A stretch of DNA of 7,824 nucleotides from CAJXCL01 sp036011265 (GCA_036011265.1 DASCNB010000282.1:1-7824), one strand, 5' to 3'; shown: positions 1-6,137, numbered from the stretch's first letter. The notes: generated from the letters alone by a model not told the origin. Numbers and translations are program-made.

Positions 1-27
1 CGGTAATTTTTAACACTCCATAGACAC

Positions 28-53
28 ACCCTTTAGACAAAAAAACCCTTTAG
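28..53. repeat. Short direct repeat ahead of the first gene
   Basis: The nonamer ACCCTTTAG occurs at 28-36 and again at 45-53, a 17-bp centre-to-centre spacing. It lies 70-100 bp upstream of the plus-strand gene at 126. Such spacing could mark a binding site for a dimeric regulator, but two short AT-rich copies could also be chance. The rest of 1-125 shows no promoter I would defend; it has a run of T at about 101-108 and a G-run just before the start codon. Confidence 0.25.
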
Positions 54-125
54 GACTTTTCCTCGAATGCCGATAGGTAATTATGAAGTCATTGTAAATC
101 TTTTTTTTAACTACGGGGGGCAAAA

Positions 126-488
126 ATGATTATGAGTAATTGGCTTATAAAAAAATTTGATCGATTCGAAAATAGTTTAGAAAAAAAACATATAGAGGAT
201 ATTTGCAAGTCTAAATTACAGTTTATGATTTCTCTTGATGGGAGCTATGTCTCGTATCAAAGCATGTTTGTGGATTTAGTAAATCTAAGAAAATTATCCG
301 GAATAAAAATTGATTCTGTATTGCCCAAAGATGGTGACTTGAGACTAAAACCTAAAACTAAAGTCGTAATCAGCTACGATTTTAAAAAAAAGAAGTATAA
401 ATTCAGCTCAATGGTCCTTCGGAAATTCAATGGCGCTTACCCTTCTTTTTTAATTACTTTGCCTGAAACCATTAGAGCCGCCGGCTAA
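126..488 (+). CDS. Small protein resembling a lone YcgR/PilZ N-terminal domain
   Basis: A 120-residue soluble protein with no signal peptide or membrane segment. The first 40 residues are Lys-rich and probably helical. The rest reads as a beta-barrel-like domain: VSYQSMFVDL (about 42-51), IDSVLPKDGDLRLKPKTKVV (61-80), then KYKFSSMVL (90-98) and YPSFLITLPETI (105-116). That order of strands ending in a proline-containing 'P-x-x-I' resembles, by eye, the N-terminal (YcgR-N/PilZN) domain of flagellar-brake proteins. In those proteins a linker with RxxxR and the PilZ domain follow; here the chain ends in AAG, and no RxxxR is visible in the downstream frames. It should therefore not bind c-di-GMP by itself. 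It may be a remnant, a stand-alone partner domain, or something unrelated. ATG 126 follows a G-run at 115-120; ATG 132 is an alternative start. It converges on oleB with 17 bp between stop codons. Confidence 0.65.
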   Translation: MIMSNWLIKKFDRFENSLEKKHIEDICKSKLQFMISLDGSYVSYQSMFVDLVNLRKLSGIKIDSVLPKDGDLRLKPKTKVVISYDFKKKKYKFSSMVLRKFNGAYPSFLITLPETIRAAG

Positions 489-505
489 TTTAAACGAGCG
501 GCCAA

Positions 506-1387
506 TCATAACGGGTTTCTTGCAATGAAATCTTTCACCCATGGCACTATTTTCTCCCAGGCGTCTTCCACCACATAATGACCGGCATCGGAAACTTTTT
601 CGACCTCTGCTTTTGGGAAATAAGTTTTCCAGCGACCAAGAAAACGTTCGTTAAAACAAAAATCCTTTTCTCCCCAAATTATCATCATAGGATGGCTTCT
701 GAATTGTGAAAGTCTACTTTCTATGTCCTTCAGCATTGAATAACTGTAGTCCTCAGGGGTCATAGGTATATCCTGTACAAATCTTAATATGGCAATTCTG
801 TTGGCAAAACTATCATAGGGCGCGAGGAAACCGGATTTAACTTCGGGAGTCATTCTTTCTTTATTTTTACATGCCATATGTATAGACAGACGCACGAAAG
901 CATTGAACCACCGGACAACTACATCTCCAAGAACAGGAATACGACAGATACGTATTCGAAAGGGAATGCAGGGCATGAGAAAGGCAGCTGTGTTGAAAAC
1001 CACAAACCGCTTTACACGTTCAGGTTTCATCACTGCCCATCCCATACCTATAGCTCCTCCCCAATCGTGAAGAGCAAAAGTAATATTCTTAAGCTCAAGT
1101 TTTTCTATTAAAACATCAAGATTCTTAATGTGCTGTTTAAGACGGTAATTGTATTGTTGAGGTTTGTCACTCAAGCCACATCCCATGTGGTCGGGCACAA
1201 TGACCCTGTATTGTTCTCTCAGACCTGAAACAAGATTACGGTAGTAAAAGGACCAGGTAGGATTGCCGTGCAACATTATAACAGGTTCACCCTTCCCTTC
1301 ATCCAGGTAGTGGTACTTCAAACCATCAATTTCAATGAAGTTTGATTTGAAAGGATATAGTTCTTTTAATACATTAACATCAAACAT
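506..1387 (-). CDS. oleB: OleB-type alpha/beta hydrolase (beta-lactone decarboxylase)
   Basis: A 293-residue cytosolic alpha/beta hydrolase of the haloalkane-dehalogenase fold. Visible motifs are the oxyanion-hole segment HGNPTWSFYYRNL (40-52), the VPDHMGCGLSDKP stretch (64-76), the nucleophile elbow HDWGG with Asp108, a candidate acid Asp242 in WGEKDF, and the catalytic His270 in DAGHYVVEDA. FNTAAF (131-136) and ANRIAILRFVQDIP (195-208) are what I recall of OleB rather than of true dehalogenases. OleB removes CO2 from the beta-lactone made by OleC, giving a long-chain cis-olefin. An oleA-like gene upstream on the same strand supports this call over haloalkane dehalogenase (DhlA/DhaA), which shares the same Asp/His/acid layout. 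The ATG is the only reasonable start, but it has no Shine-Dalgarno sequence and lies inside a 17-bp repeat, so the original 5' end may have been altered. No oleC or oleD follows. Confidence 0.87.
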   Translation of the reverse strand: MFDVNVLKELYPFKSNFIEIDGLKYHYLDEGKGEPVIMLHGNPTWSFYYRNLVSGLREQYRVIVPDHMGCGLSDKPQQYNYRLKQHIKNLDVLIEKLELKNITFALHDWGGAIGMGWAVMKPERVKRFVVFNTAAFLMPCIPFRIRICRIPVLGDVVVRWFNAFVRLSIHMACKNKERMTPEVKSGFLAPYDSFANRIAILRFVQDIPMTPEDYSYSMLKDIESRLSQFRSHPMMIIWGEKDFCFNERFLGRWKTYFPKAEVEKVSDAGHYVVEDAWEKIVPWVKDFIARNPL

Positions 1388-1399
1388 CGAACGCTGAAC
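1383..1399 (+). repeat. Left terminal inverted repeat of the S23 block
   Basis: The plus strand reads AACATCGAACGCTGAAC. The reverse complement of 1891-1907 is AACATTGAACGTTGAAC, a match at 15 of 17 positions in opposite orientation on the other side of the S23 gene. Both differences are C/T. The copy contains internal near-repeats (a CATCGA hexamer recurs at 1385-1390 and 1399-1404). The start codon of oleB (1385-1387, minus strand) lies within it. Confidence 0.7.
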
Positions 1400-1448
1400 A
1401 TCGAAAAAAATAATAAAATACCGGTGATTATTTTCGAGTAAACAGTTA

Positions 1449-1825
1449 TTAGCAATTCTTCGGTTTTAAACGCTTTTGGGCAGTTTTAATACTGCTTACA
1501 AATATCTTAATTAATTCCACTGTTTCAGAAATAAATTCATCCGCTTTTGACGTTTCCTTGATAAGCGGGACATGTTGAATTAAACGAAGACAGCGATGAG
1601 ACTCTCTTAACTCTTTCAAACATATTTTCATCTTGTGAACAAAATCTTTGGGAGACTCGGCTGCTTGTGCTTCCTCATGATTAAGCAAGGGCGAGGTACC
1701 TGAAGCAACAACTGATCACCAATTTGGTTCCCTGCGCGAGTTTTCGGAAGTGTTTCGACAAAACGAACTATTCTGGCTGCATAGTTCAAAAGCCTTTCTT
1801 CAAGATCATATTTCTTCTCGCCCAT
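1449..1825 (-). pseudogene. Four-helix-bundle S23/IVS-family protein, frameshifted
   Basis: Two overlapping frames together encode one S23 ribosomal/intervening-sequence-type four-helix-bundle protein of about 125 residues, the normal family length. The 5' part (from ATG 1825) gives MGEKKYDLEERLLNYAARIV, then VETLPKTRAGNQIGDQLLL, matching the family opening. The second frame resumes with GTSPLLNHEEAQAAES, then KDFVHKMKICLKELRESHR and ends with VSSIKTAQKRLKPKNC. The family normally reads QLLRSGTSP across the join. Here the Arg-Ser codons are one base short at about 1701-1705, so a single-base deletion explains the break. It is a recent pseudogene or a sequencing error, since both halves are otherwise well kept. 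The family's role outside rRNA genes is poorly known; the fold is shared with the Avd accessory protein of diversity-generating retroelements. No Shine-Dalgarno sequence is obvious before ATG 1825. Confidence 0.85.
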
Positions 1826-1890
1826 TATAGTTTATAAACCATATATTCCAGCCCAAAAAGAAACATTTTATACACTCTTCGACGTTGAAC

Positions 1891-1907
1891 GTTCAACGTT
1901 CAATGTT
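1891..1907 (-). repeat. Right terminal inverted repeat of the S23 block, with overlapping palindrome
   Basis: The minus strand reads AACATTGAACGTTGAAC, the inverted partner of 1383-1399. It overlaps a perfect 18-bp palindrome at 1882-1899 (ACGTTGAAC/GTTCAACGT), so this end consists of several GAACGTT/AACGTTC units in both orientations. It could be a transposase-binding site or simply a degenerate heptamer array. It begins 13 bp past the oleA stop codon. Confidence 0.7.
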
Positions 1908-1919
1908 AATATTTAATTT

Positions 1920-2966
1920 CTACCATTCCACTCCCAGCATTACACTGTTTAAGCCGCTCCCAATGCCGAGCATTGCTATATTATCATCTTTTTTCACCAG
2001 TCCTTTTTCGATTCCAATGGCCATTGTGATGGGAAGGGAGGCAGACCCGGTATTTCCCAGGTATTCCAGGGTTGAAAAATCTTTTTTAATGTCTAATTTC
2101 AGGGTTTCGTAGAGCATCTTCCTGTGGGCTGAGCCCACCTGATGGCAGAATATCCTGCTCATGGCGTTGTTTTTCCAGCCAAGTTTGCTCCTTGTCTCTT
2201 CCCAGGTTTCTTTGGCTAATTTTATTCCATTGATCATGAGAGTTTCCGAGTCTGTTAACATGCTGACATCACCGGTATGGGCTACATCCGCGTTTATTCC
2301 GCCGATACAAAGCTCATTATGCCGGGTATTTGACCTTGCTTGGCCTCCTAATAGTTTGTGTCCTGTTTTTGAAATAGACGAATGAGCCATCACAACCGCT
2401 ACAGCTCCGGAGCCTATGGTAAGAGAAGCAATATAGTGTTTGATTTTTTTTCGGCTGATGTCTTTGTCAGACAAAATATTATTAATAGTAGTTTCAACCA
2501 ATTGTTTTCCGCACTCCCCTGACACTATCAATCCTGCTTCTACCTGTCCTAACTCTATCATATTAGCTAAAACAGTCATGCTGTTGAGAAAACCGAGACA
2601 GGCATTTGAAACATCAAATAGAGAGCACTCGCATGGCAAATCAAGGGCATTATGTACCACACTGGCAGTGGCGGGCTCTAAAAAATCCCGGGAAACAGAG
2701 GCATGGATAAGGCAACCAATGTCCTGCTTTGAAACAGTTGATTTTTCGATAGCCTTTTTTGCCGCAAAAACGCTGACTTCACTTGGTCTTGTACCGTTTT
2801 TCCAGAACCGACGCTCTTTTATCCCGCTCATCATCTCCAGGCGGCCTTCAGGAAGTTTTAAACGGTCGTAAACCGGACTGAGACGCTTTTCAATATCTTC
2901 CGAAGAAACTATTTCATCAGGAATTTCATATCCGAAGGCTTCAATACAGACGTTTTTAAAAAGCAA
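1920..2966 (-). CDS. oleA: OleA, thiolase-fold beta-ketoacyl synthase (acyl-CoA head-to-head condensation)
   Basis: A 348-residue thiolase-superfamily enzyme related to FabH. OleA condenses two long-chain acyl-CoAs in a non-decarboxylative Claisen reaction to a 2-alkyl-3-ketoacid, the first step of long-chain olefin synthesis. Visible residues are nucleophile Cys123 in DVSNACLGF, the OleA-diagnostic general base Glu97 in SVSRDFLEPATAS, His275 in CHQVG, Asn305 in LGNTGSAS, and the C-terminal glycine loop LGIGSGLNSVM. FabH has Cys-His-Asn but lacks that glutamate, which separates the two. From memory the opening MLFKNV and the closing GSGLN segment line up with Xanthomonas OleA, and the length is typical. 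The start is TTG: an in-frame TAA lies 18 bp upstream and there is no in-frame ATG or GTG between. oleB is the next minus-strand gene of known function, after the S23 block. Cytosolic; no signal or membrane segment. Confidence 0.92.
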   Translation of the reverse strand: MLFKNVCIEAFGYEIPDEIVSSEDIEKRLSPVYDRLKLPEGRLEMMSGIKERRFWKNGTRPSEVSVFAAKKAIEKSTVSKQDIGCLIHASVSRDFLEPATASVVHNALDLPCECSLFDVSNACLGFLNSMTVLANMIELGQVEAGLIVSGECGKQLVETTINNILSDKDISRKKIKHYIASLTIGSGAVAVVMAHSSISKTGHKLLGGQARSNTRHNELCIGGINADVAHTGDVSMLTDSETLMINGIKLAKETWEETRSKLGWKNNAMSRIFCHQVGSAHRKMLYETLKLDIKKDFSTLEYLGNTGSASLPITMAIGIEKGLVKKDDNIAMLGIGSGLNSVMLGVEW

Positions 2967-2977
2967 AACAGCTTCAT

Positions 2978-2983
2978 CTCCTT
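2978..2983 (-). promoter_or_regulatory. oleA ribosome-binding site
   Basis: AAGGAG on the minus strand, 11 nt before the TTG start of oleA. An ATG directly after it (2977-2975) is out of frame and would give only a 22-codon peptide. The site therefore supports TTG at 2966, but the long spacing and weak start codon suggest modest translation. Confidence 0.6.
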
Positions 2984-2994
2984 AAAAATCAAAA

Positions 2995-3231
2995 TTGCCA
3001 CAAAGACAGCAAGGCACATTCCCCTTTAATTCAGGCTGCCCGAAAACTGCGGTAGTCAGATGATTGTTATTCTGAACGAAATGAAGAATCTCATGATTTC
3101 AATAAGTTATTAAAACAGAGATTCTTCGGCAAAGCCTCAGAATGACAGTTTTCGGACACACTGATTTTTTTGGGTATCCGCCCTTAAGAAAGGGGGTCAG
3201 GGCGCTGTAATCTTCTCGCCTCTGTGGTCAA
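2995..3231. repeat. Nested inverted-repeat cluster upstream of oleA
   Basis: Most of the 382-bp gene-free gap (2967-3348) is made of paired inverted arms, one set inside the next. Outermost, a TTGCCACAAAG-like arm (2995-3007) pairs imperfectly with GCCTCTGTGGTCAA (3218-3231). Next, CCCCTTTAATTCAGG (3021-3035) pairs loosely with CCCTTAAGAAAGGGGG (3181-3196). Then CCGAAAACTG (3040-3049) pairs perfectly with CAGTTTTCGG (3146-3155). Innermost is the TTCTGAACGAA/GAAGAATCTC pair described separately. The CCACAGAG-, CCCTTAAGAAAGGGGG- and ATTCTGA..GAAGAATCTC-like words resemble dispersed intergenic repeats I recall from several environmental bacterial genomes. Successive nested insertion of short repeat elements would give this pattern. 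It lies in the presumed oleA leader. Confidence 0.6.
3065..3148. repeat. MITE/REP-like inverted repeat
   Basis: The left arm (3065-3092; core TTCTGAACGAA then GAAGAATCTC) and right arm (3118-3148; core GAGATTCTTC then CAGAATGACAG) are imperfect inverted copies separated by about 25 bp. GAAGAATCTC/GAGATTCTTC is a perfect 10-bp match. As RNA it would fold into a long hairpin. No ORF is inside, which suggests a non-autonomous miniature element or REP-like repeat. Confidence 0.7.
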
Positions 3232-3233
3232 AC

Positions 3234-3242
3234 ATTATATCA
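3234..3242 (-). promoter_or_regulatory. Extended -10 promoter candidate for oleA
   Basis: The minus strand reads TGATATAAT, a perfect TGnTATAAT extended -10 element. It lies only 12 bp beyond the cytochrome-operon terminator and points toward oleA. The hexamer 17 nt upstream (CTTTTT-like) is a poor -35, which extended -10 promoters tolerate. Transcription would begin near 3227 and give a leader of about 260 nt containing the nested inverted repeats. Confidence 0.45.
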
Positions 3243-3253
3243 AAAAATAGCAT

Positions 3254-3289
3254 AAAAAAAAGGCGGAGATTCCAAGAAGAAACTCCGCC
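3254..3289 (-). terminator. Rho-independent terminator of the cytochrome operon
   Basis: On the minus strand a GGCGGAG/CTCCGCC stem (arms 3283-3289 and 3262-3268) with a 14-nt loop is followed at once by eight T residues (3261-3254). It begins about 60 bp after the stop codon of the last cytochrome gene. The plus-strand side lacks a T-run, so it acts in one direction only. Confidence 0.85.
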
Positions 3290-3348
3290 GTTGCTAATGA
3301 GAAGAGGATAATCTAAATGTTAAATTTTAAATCACTTATGAGTTATTA

Positions 3349-5097
3349 TTATTTTTTATTTATTTTCCTATATGCGAAAACTTCCAGAAAGCCGACAACC
3401 AGGAAGCCAATGGCCGCTATAACATAGACCTTTGGAGGGGTTTTTACTTCCATCACAAGCATATTCCAGGTGGAAGTTGATTTGTTTGTACCGGACTCAC
3501 CATTGCCACCATCCCATGCATTTACCGAGTAAGGAAGAAACTTTCCAGGAATAAATTGAACGTCTTTTTTAGGATTGTCAGTGGTCAGTGATCTCTTCAT
3601 AATCAGTTGCCATTGTCCTGTCCAGTTGTCCTTACCGTTTCTGGCGCCTTTATTACTTTTCGCTTCAATAGCCTTTTTAGTAACTTTAAATTTTTTAAAA
3701 ATGCCTTTTGCTTCTACTTCTACCGCCTTATCTTCGTCCGCTTTCCAGTACCAGAGTTTAACCGGGTTGTTCGGATCTCCGTTCAGAAAGTGCGGCCTAT
3801 TTGTTCCCATCAGTTCTCTCGCCGGGAACTGAAGAGCAACCGCGTCTCTCAGGTCTCCATATTTGCGCAGTAGATTAAATTCCTTCGCTGGCTTGTCGCT
3901 CCCAAATACTTTCGGATCGTAATATTCCACATAGGTTTTTACCACGTTATTCAAACCATTAGAGCCTTTTTCCGTGTAAGACTGATGCAGTGTTTTTCCT
4001 CCCTGCGTGGCCTCTGCTTTCGGGTCGTGCTTGACACTCTCAGTCCTGTCGTTCCACTCTAATTTAAAAACTATGTCCGTTTCGTTATATAATGCTCTGA
4101 CCGTTACCAGATCAACCGAAAAATTCTGCCATCTTGGCTTAAGCGACACCAACCCTGATAATTTCAAATCCGTCATATTGGCCTCAGCCCATTTTGGATC
4201 ATCAGGCGTTGCGGGCAGTTCCCCCTCAATCTTCTTAACGATAAGAACTTCATTGTCCGTTCTTTCATACTGAAGTGATTTTACGAAATGAGCAAGATCC
4301 CATCTGTCAGATTCGGGAATAGTATCAACAAAAGAGGGCATCGGGGTTCCGTTAATGCCTGTGGTTACACGGGCAAAAATATCTTTAATCCCATCGCCGC
4401 CCTTAAACTTCCAGCCTTTGGTAAAATCTCTTGGATGGATTTTAAATCCCCGGTCGGTCTTCAGAGTAGGAAAAGATTTTCCATTGCCTTTCCCATCTAT
4501 ACCATGGCATTCCCAACATTTTTTATCTTCATAAACCGCCTTTCCTTTTTCCGCTTTCGCGGGATCAAGCTCAGGCTCCGGAATATCATTATATTTGATA
4601 AGTATCTGGTTATACCTGTATTCTTCCTTGTCATCAGGATCATCAGTAGTTTTAAACTCATCATCTTCTTCCCAGGAATCGTTTAAAGTTTGAATAAAGG
4701 CAATGACCCCCCATCTTTCCTCTACAGACAAACCTACTTTAGATATCTCTTTGGCAAAGAAGGTCATGGGAGTCCCTGTTATCCCTCTTGAGATAGTCCT
4801 GAATAGGTCCTCATCTGTCGGCAAAATACCTGAGGCCGTTGTTCTGAATTTAAAAAGAGGCTGTGTGAAATCTCTTGGCTTGGGATCGATCAATTGTGCT
4901 ACCGGCCCCTCCCCGTTACCTGACAACCCGTGACAGAAACTGCATCGTTGAAAATAAGTAACTTTTCCTGCTTCAATTACTTTTGGATCCCTTAAATTCG
5001 GTTTATTTTTCCCGATAGAAAACTCCTCTGCCGCAAATCCTCTGCTAGACACAAGGAGCAGGGCCACTACCAAAAAAGTTTTAAAAAGCTGTTTCAT
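3349..5097 (-). CDS. Secreted diheme cytochrome c fused to an EbdC/NxrC-like heme domain, C-terminal anchor
   Basis: About 582 residues from ATG 5097, chosen over the adjacent GTG 5100 because a G-run lies 7 nt before the ATG. A Sec signal peptide covers residues 1-22. Two class I cytochrome c domains follow: CSFCH (52-56) with candidate ligand Met111 in TGTPMTFF, and CWECH (194-198) with Met253 in NGTPMPSF. They are joined by an acidic linker (about 140-160). From about 320 to 550 comes a beta-rich domain resembling the ethylbenzene-dehydrogenase gamma/cytochrome c-552 heme-binding family (EbdC, DdhC, NxrC), which carries a b-type heme with Met and Lys ligands. Landmarks are LYNETDIVFKLEWNDRTES, ALQFPARELMG, GQWQLIMKRSL and VNAWDGGNGE; Met430 and Lys519 are only candidate ligands. 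A hydrophobic helix (about 555-574) and a KINKK tail anchor it with the bulk in the periplasm. It probably passes electrons between membrane and periplasmic carriers. No molybdopterin alpha or Fe-S beta partner is in the window. Last gene before the terminator. Confidence 0.87.
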   Translation of the reverse strand: MKQLFKTFLVVALLLVSSRGFAAEEFSIGKNKPNLRDPKVIEAGKVTYFQRCSFCHGLSGNGEGPVAQLIDPKPRDFTQPLFKFRTTASGILPTDEDLFRTISRGITGTPMTFFAKEISKVGLSVEERWGVIAFIQTLNDSWEEDDEFKTTDDPDDKEEYRYNQILIKYNDIPEPELDPAKAEKGKAVYEDKKCWECHGIDGKGNGKSFPTLKTDRGFKIHPRDFTKGWKFKGGDGIKDIFARVTTGINGTPMPSFVDTIPESDRWDLAHFVKSLQYERTDNEVLIVKKIEGELPATPDDPKWAEANMTDLKLSGLVSLKPRWQNFSVDLVTVRALYNETDIVFKLEWNDRTESVKHDPKAEATQGGKTLHQSYTEKGSNGLNNVVKTYVEYYDPKVFGSDKPAKEFNLLRKYGDLRDAVALQFPARELMGTNRPHFLNGDPNNPVKLWYWKADEDKAVEVEAKGIFKKFKVTKKAIEAKSNKGARNGKDNWTGQWQLIMKRSLTTDNPKKDVQFIPGKFLPYSVNAWDGGNGESGTNKSTSTWNMLVMEVKTPPKVYVIAAIGFLVVGFLEVFAYRKINKK

Positions 5098-5136
5098 CAC
5101 ACATCCCCCAAAAAATTAAATTCAAAAAATATTCAG

Positions 5137-5174
5137 ACAGGATAAAGATGAAATCAAAATTCGATCCATCCTGT
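5137..5174. repeat. Intercistronic inverted repeat
   Basis: ACAGGAT (5137-5143) and ATCCTGT (5168-5174) form a perfect 7-bp inverted pair around a 24-nt loop, in the 92-bp gap between the monoheme and the diheme/EbdC-like genes. There is no T-run, so it is not a terminator. It could be a transcript-stabilising hairpin or chance. Confidence 0.3.
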
Positions 5175-5189
5175 TTGTTCATACATATA

Positions 5190-6137
5190 TTAATGCACTG
5201 CTTCAGGAATACGGGCCGTTTTTTGCGCCAGATTCAGTTCCGCCATCATGATCATCCAAATCTGTTCATCAGTCAGGTCTTTTTTCCATATCGGCATAGC
5301 AGAGTTCCATGGAGTTGCTTCAGGCGGTAAACCAGGTCCACCGTTCCTGATTCTCCAGAAGATGTAGCCCTCAACAATGGTTTCCAGAGTTCCATTATCG
5401 GTAAAATCTATCGGTCTCAGTCTGAATCCATCAGCCAAAGGCCCGTTGCCGTCTGTTTTGTCACCGTGACAGGGTCTGCAATTGAATTCATACAGGGTCC
5501 TTCCTTCATATAATCTTTTTTCTGTATAAGCAAGTTTAATATCAGCCTCACTCGCGCCACCCGATTTTATTTTTTGAACTGCTTCATTAACTCCCGGAAC
5601 TGGAATAAAATCCAACGCTCTCGCGCCGTGGCCTGTTTGAGGCACAAACTCCACTTTGTCCGCCTTAACCTGTGCCACAAATGAATCCAACATTTCTTTG
5701 CTTGGATTGGCTATAGGATTGACGAGATTTTCATTTTTCTTTGGAAAATTAGAAGAAGGATGCTGGATTCGCAGGACTACCGGGGCCGCACTCTTTGGAG
5801 CAAAATAAGAATAGGCAACCTGACCGCTTCCCAAAGCTACAGCAAGCATCACAACCCAGGCCACCGGGTGGGTATATCCTCCTCTCAGCAGTTTAAGTAT
5901 CGGAGCCAAAAACGAATCTATTCTCCCCTGATCAAAGCTCACATACATAAATATGACAATTGTCAACAATATGGCCCAGAACATTTGCAGGGAACCTGGC
6001 ACCGGCAAAGGAAGCTCCAGTCCTGTTACTTGCCTTGACAGCGCTGGAATACCCTTCACCAATAAAACCCAAGCAACTCCACAAAAGATTACCACGGACC
6101 AGAACATCCCAATTAACGGTTTTTTTTCTCCTGCCAT
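5190..6137 (-). CDS. Membrane-bound monoheme cytochrome c with three N-terminal helices
   Basis: About 315 residues from ATG 6137. An upstream in-frame GTG (6146) abuts the Shine-Dalgarno sequence and is unlikely to be used. Three hydrophobic helices (about 8-28, 49-68 and 90-112) put the C-terminal part in the periplasm. After a linker with Pro- and Lys-rich stretches, a single class I cytochrome c domain has CRPCH (220-224), DGNGPLADGF, and a candidate axial Met281 in NSAMPIW. The tail ends LTDEQIWMIMMAELN, a typical terminal cytochrome c helix. I do not recognise the three-helix part; no PetD-like PEWY is seen, so I do not call it a cytochrome b6f subunit. Between two other membrane cytochromes in the same direction (160-bp and 92-bp gaps), it is likely one subunit of a shared electron-transfer complex. 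Confidence 0.85.
   Translation of the reverse strand: MAGEKKPLIGMFWSVVIFCGVAWVLLVKGIPALSRQVTGLELPLPVPGSLQMFWAILLTIVIFMYVSFDQGRIDSFLAPILKLLRGGYTHPVAWVVMLAVALGSGQVAYSYFAPKSAAPVVLRIQHPSSNFPKKNENLVNPIANPSKEMLDSFVAQVKADKVEFVPQTGHGARALDFIPVPGVNEAVQKIKSGGASEADIKLAYTEKRLYEGRTLYEFNCRPCHGDKTDGNGPLADGFRLRPIDFTDNGTLETIVEGYIFWRIRNGGPGLPPEATPWNSAMPIWKKDLTDEQIWMIMMAELNLAQKTARIPEAVH

Larger units (their letters stand above)
1383..1907 (-). mobile_element. Putative small insertion carrying an S23-family gene between oleA and oleB
   Basis: A 525-bp block bounded by 17-bp inverted repeats (1383-1399 and 1891-1907, 15/17 identical). It contains only the broken S23/IVS-type gene and short flanks. It sits exactly between oleA, whose stop codon is 13 bp from the right repeat, and oleB, whose start codon is inside the left repeat. 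Removing it would leave two nearly adjacent co-directional ole genes. No transposase is encoded and I see no clear target-site duplication, so the means of movement is unknown; it may be mobilised in trans or may be a repeat-flanked passenger. S23-family genes are known as inserts in 23S rRNA genes and as scattered accessory genes. The element call is inference from layout. Confidence 0.5.

Noticed and set aside
69..76. GCCGATAG, close to a sigma-28 (flagellar) -10 element, before the PilZ-N-like gene
   Set aside because: The octamer at the proper -35 spacing (50-57) matches the consensus at only about half of its positions, so the promoter is not supported.
477..502. GCCGC/GCGGC inverted pair between the convergent stops, as a shared terminator
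   Set aside because: Only a 5-bp stem with a 16-nt loop and no T-run on either side.
2440..2871. 143-codon plus-strand open frame opposite oleA
   Set aside because: Antisense to well-conserved oleA coding; no recognisable domain or ribosome-binding site.
1920..2966. FabH (3-oxoacyl-ACP synthase III) as the identity of the thiolase-fold gene
   Set aside because: The glutamate in the DFLEPAT segment and the partner oleB-like gene point to OleA; no fatty-acid-synthesis genes are near.
2910..2977. 22-codon ORF starting at the ATG directly after the oleA Shine-Dalgarno sequence, as a leader peptide
   Set aside because: The ATG touches AAGGAG with no spacing, so a ribosome could hardly use it, and the peptide has no recognisable character.
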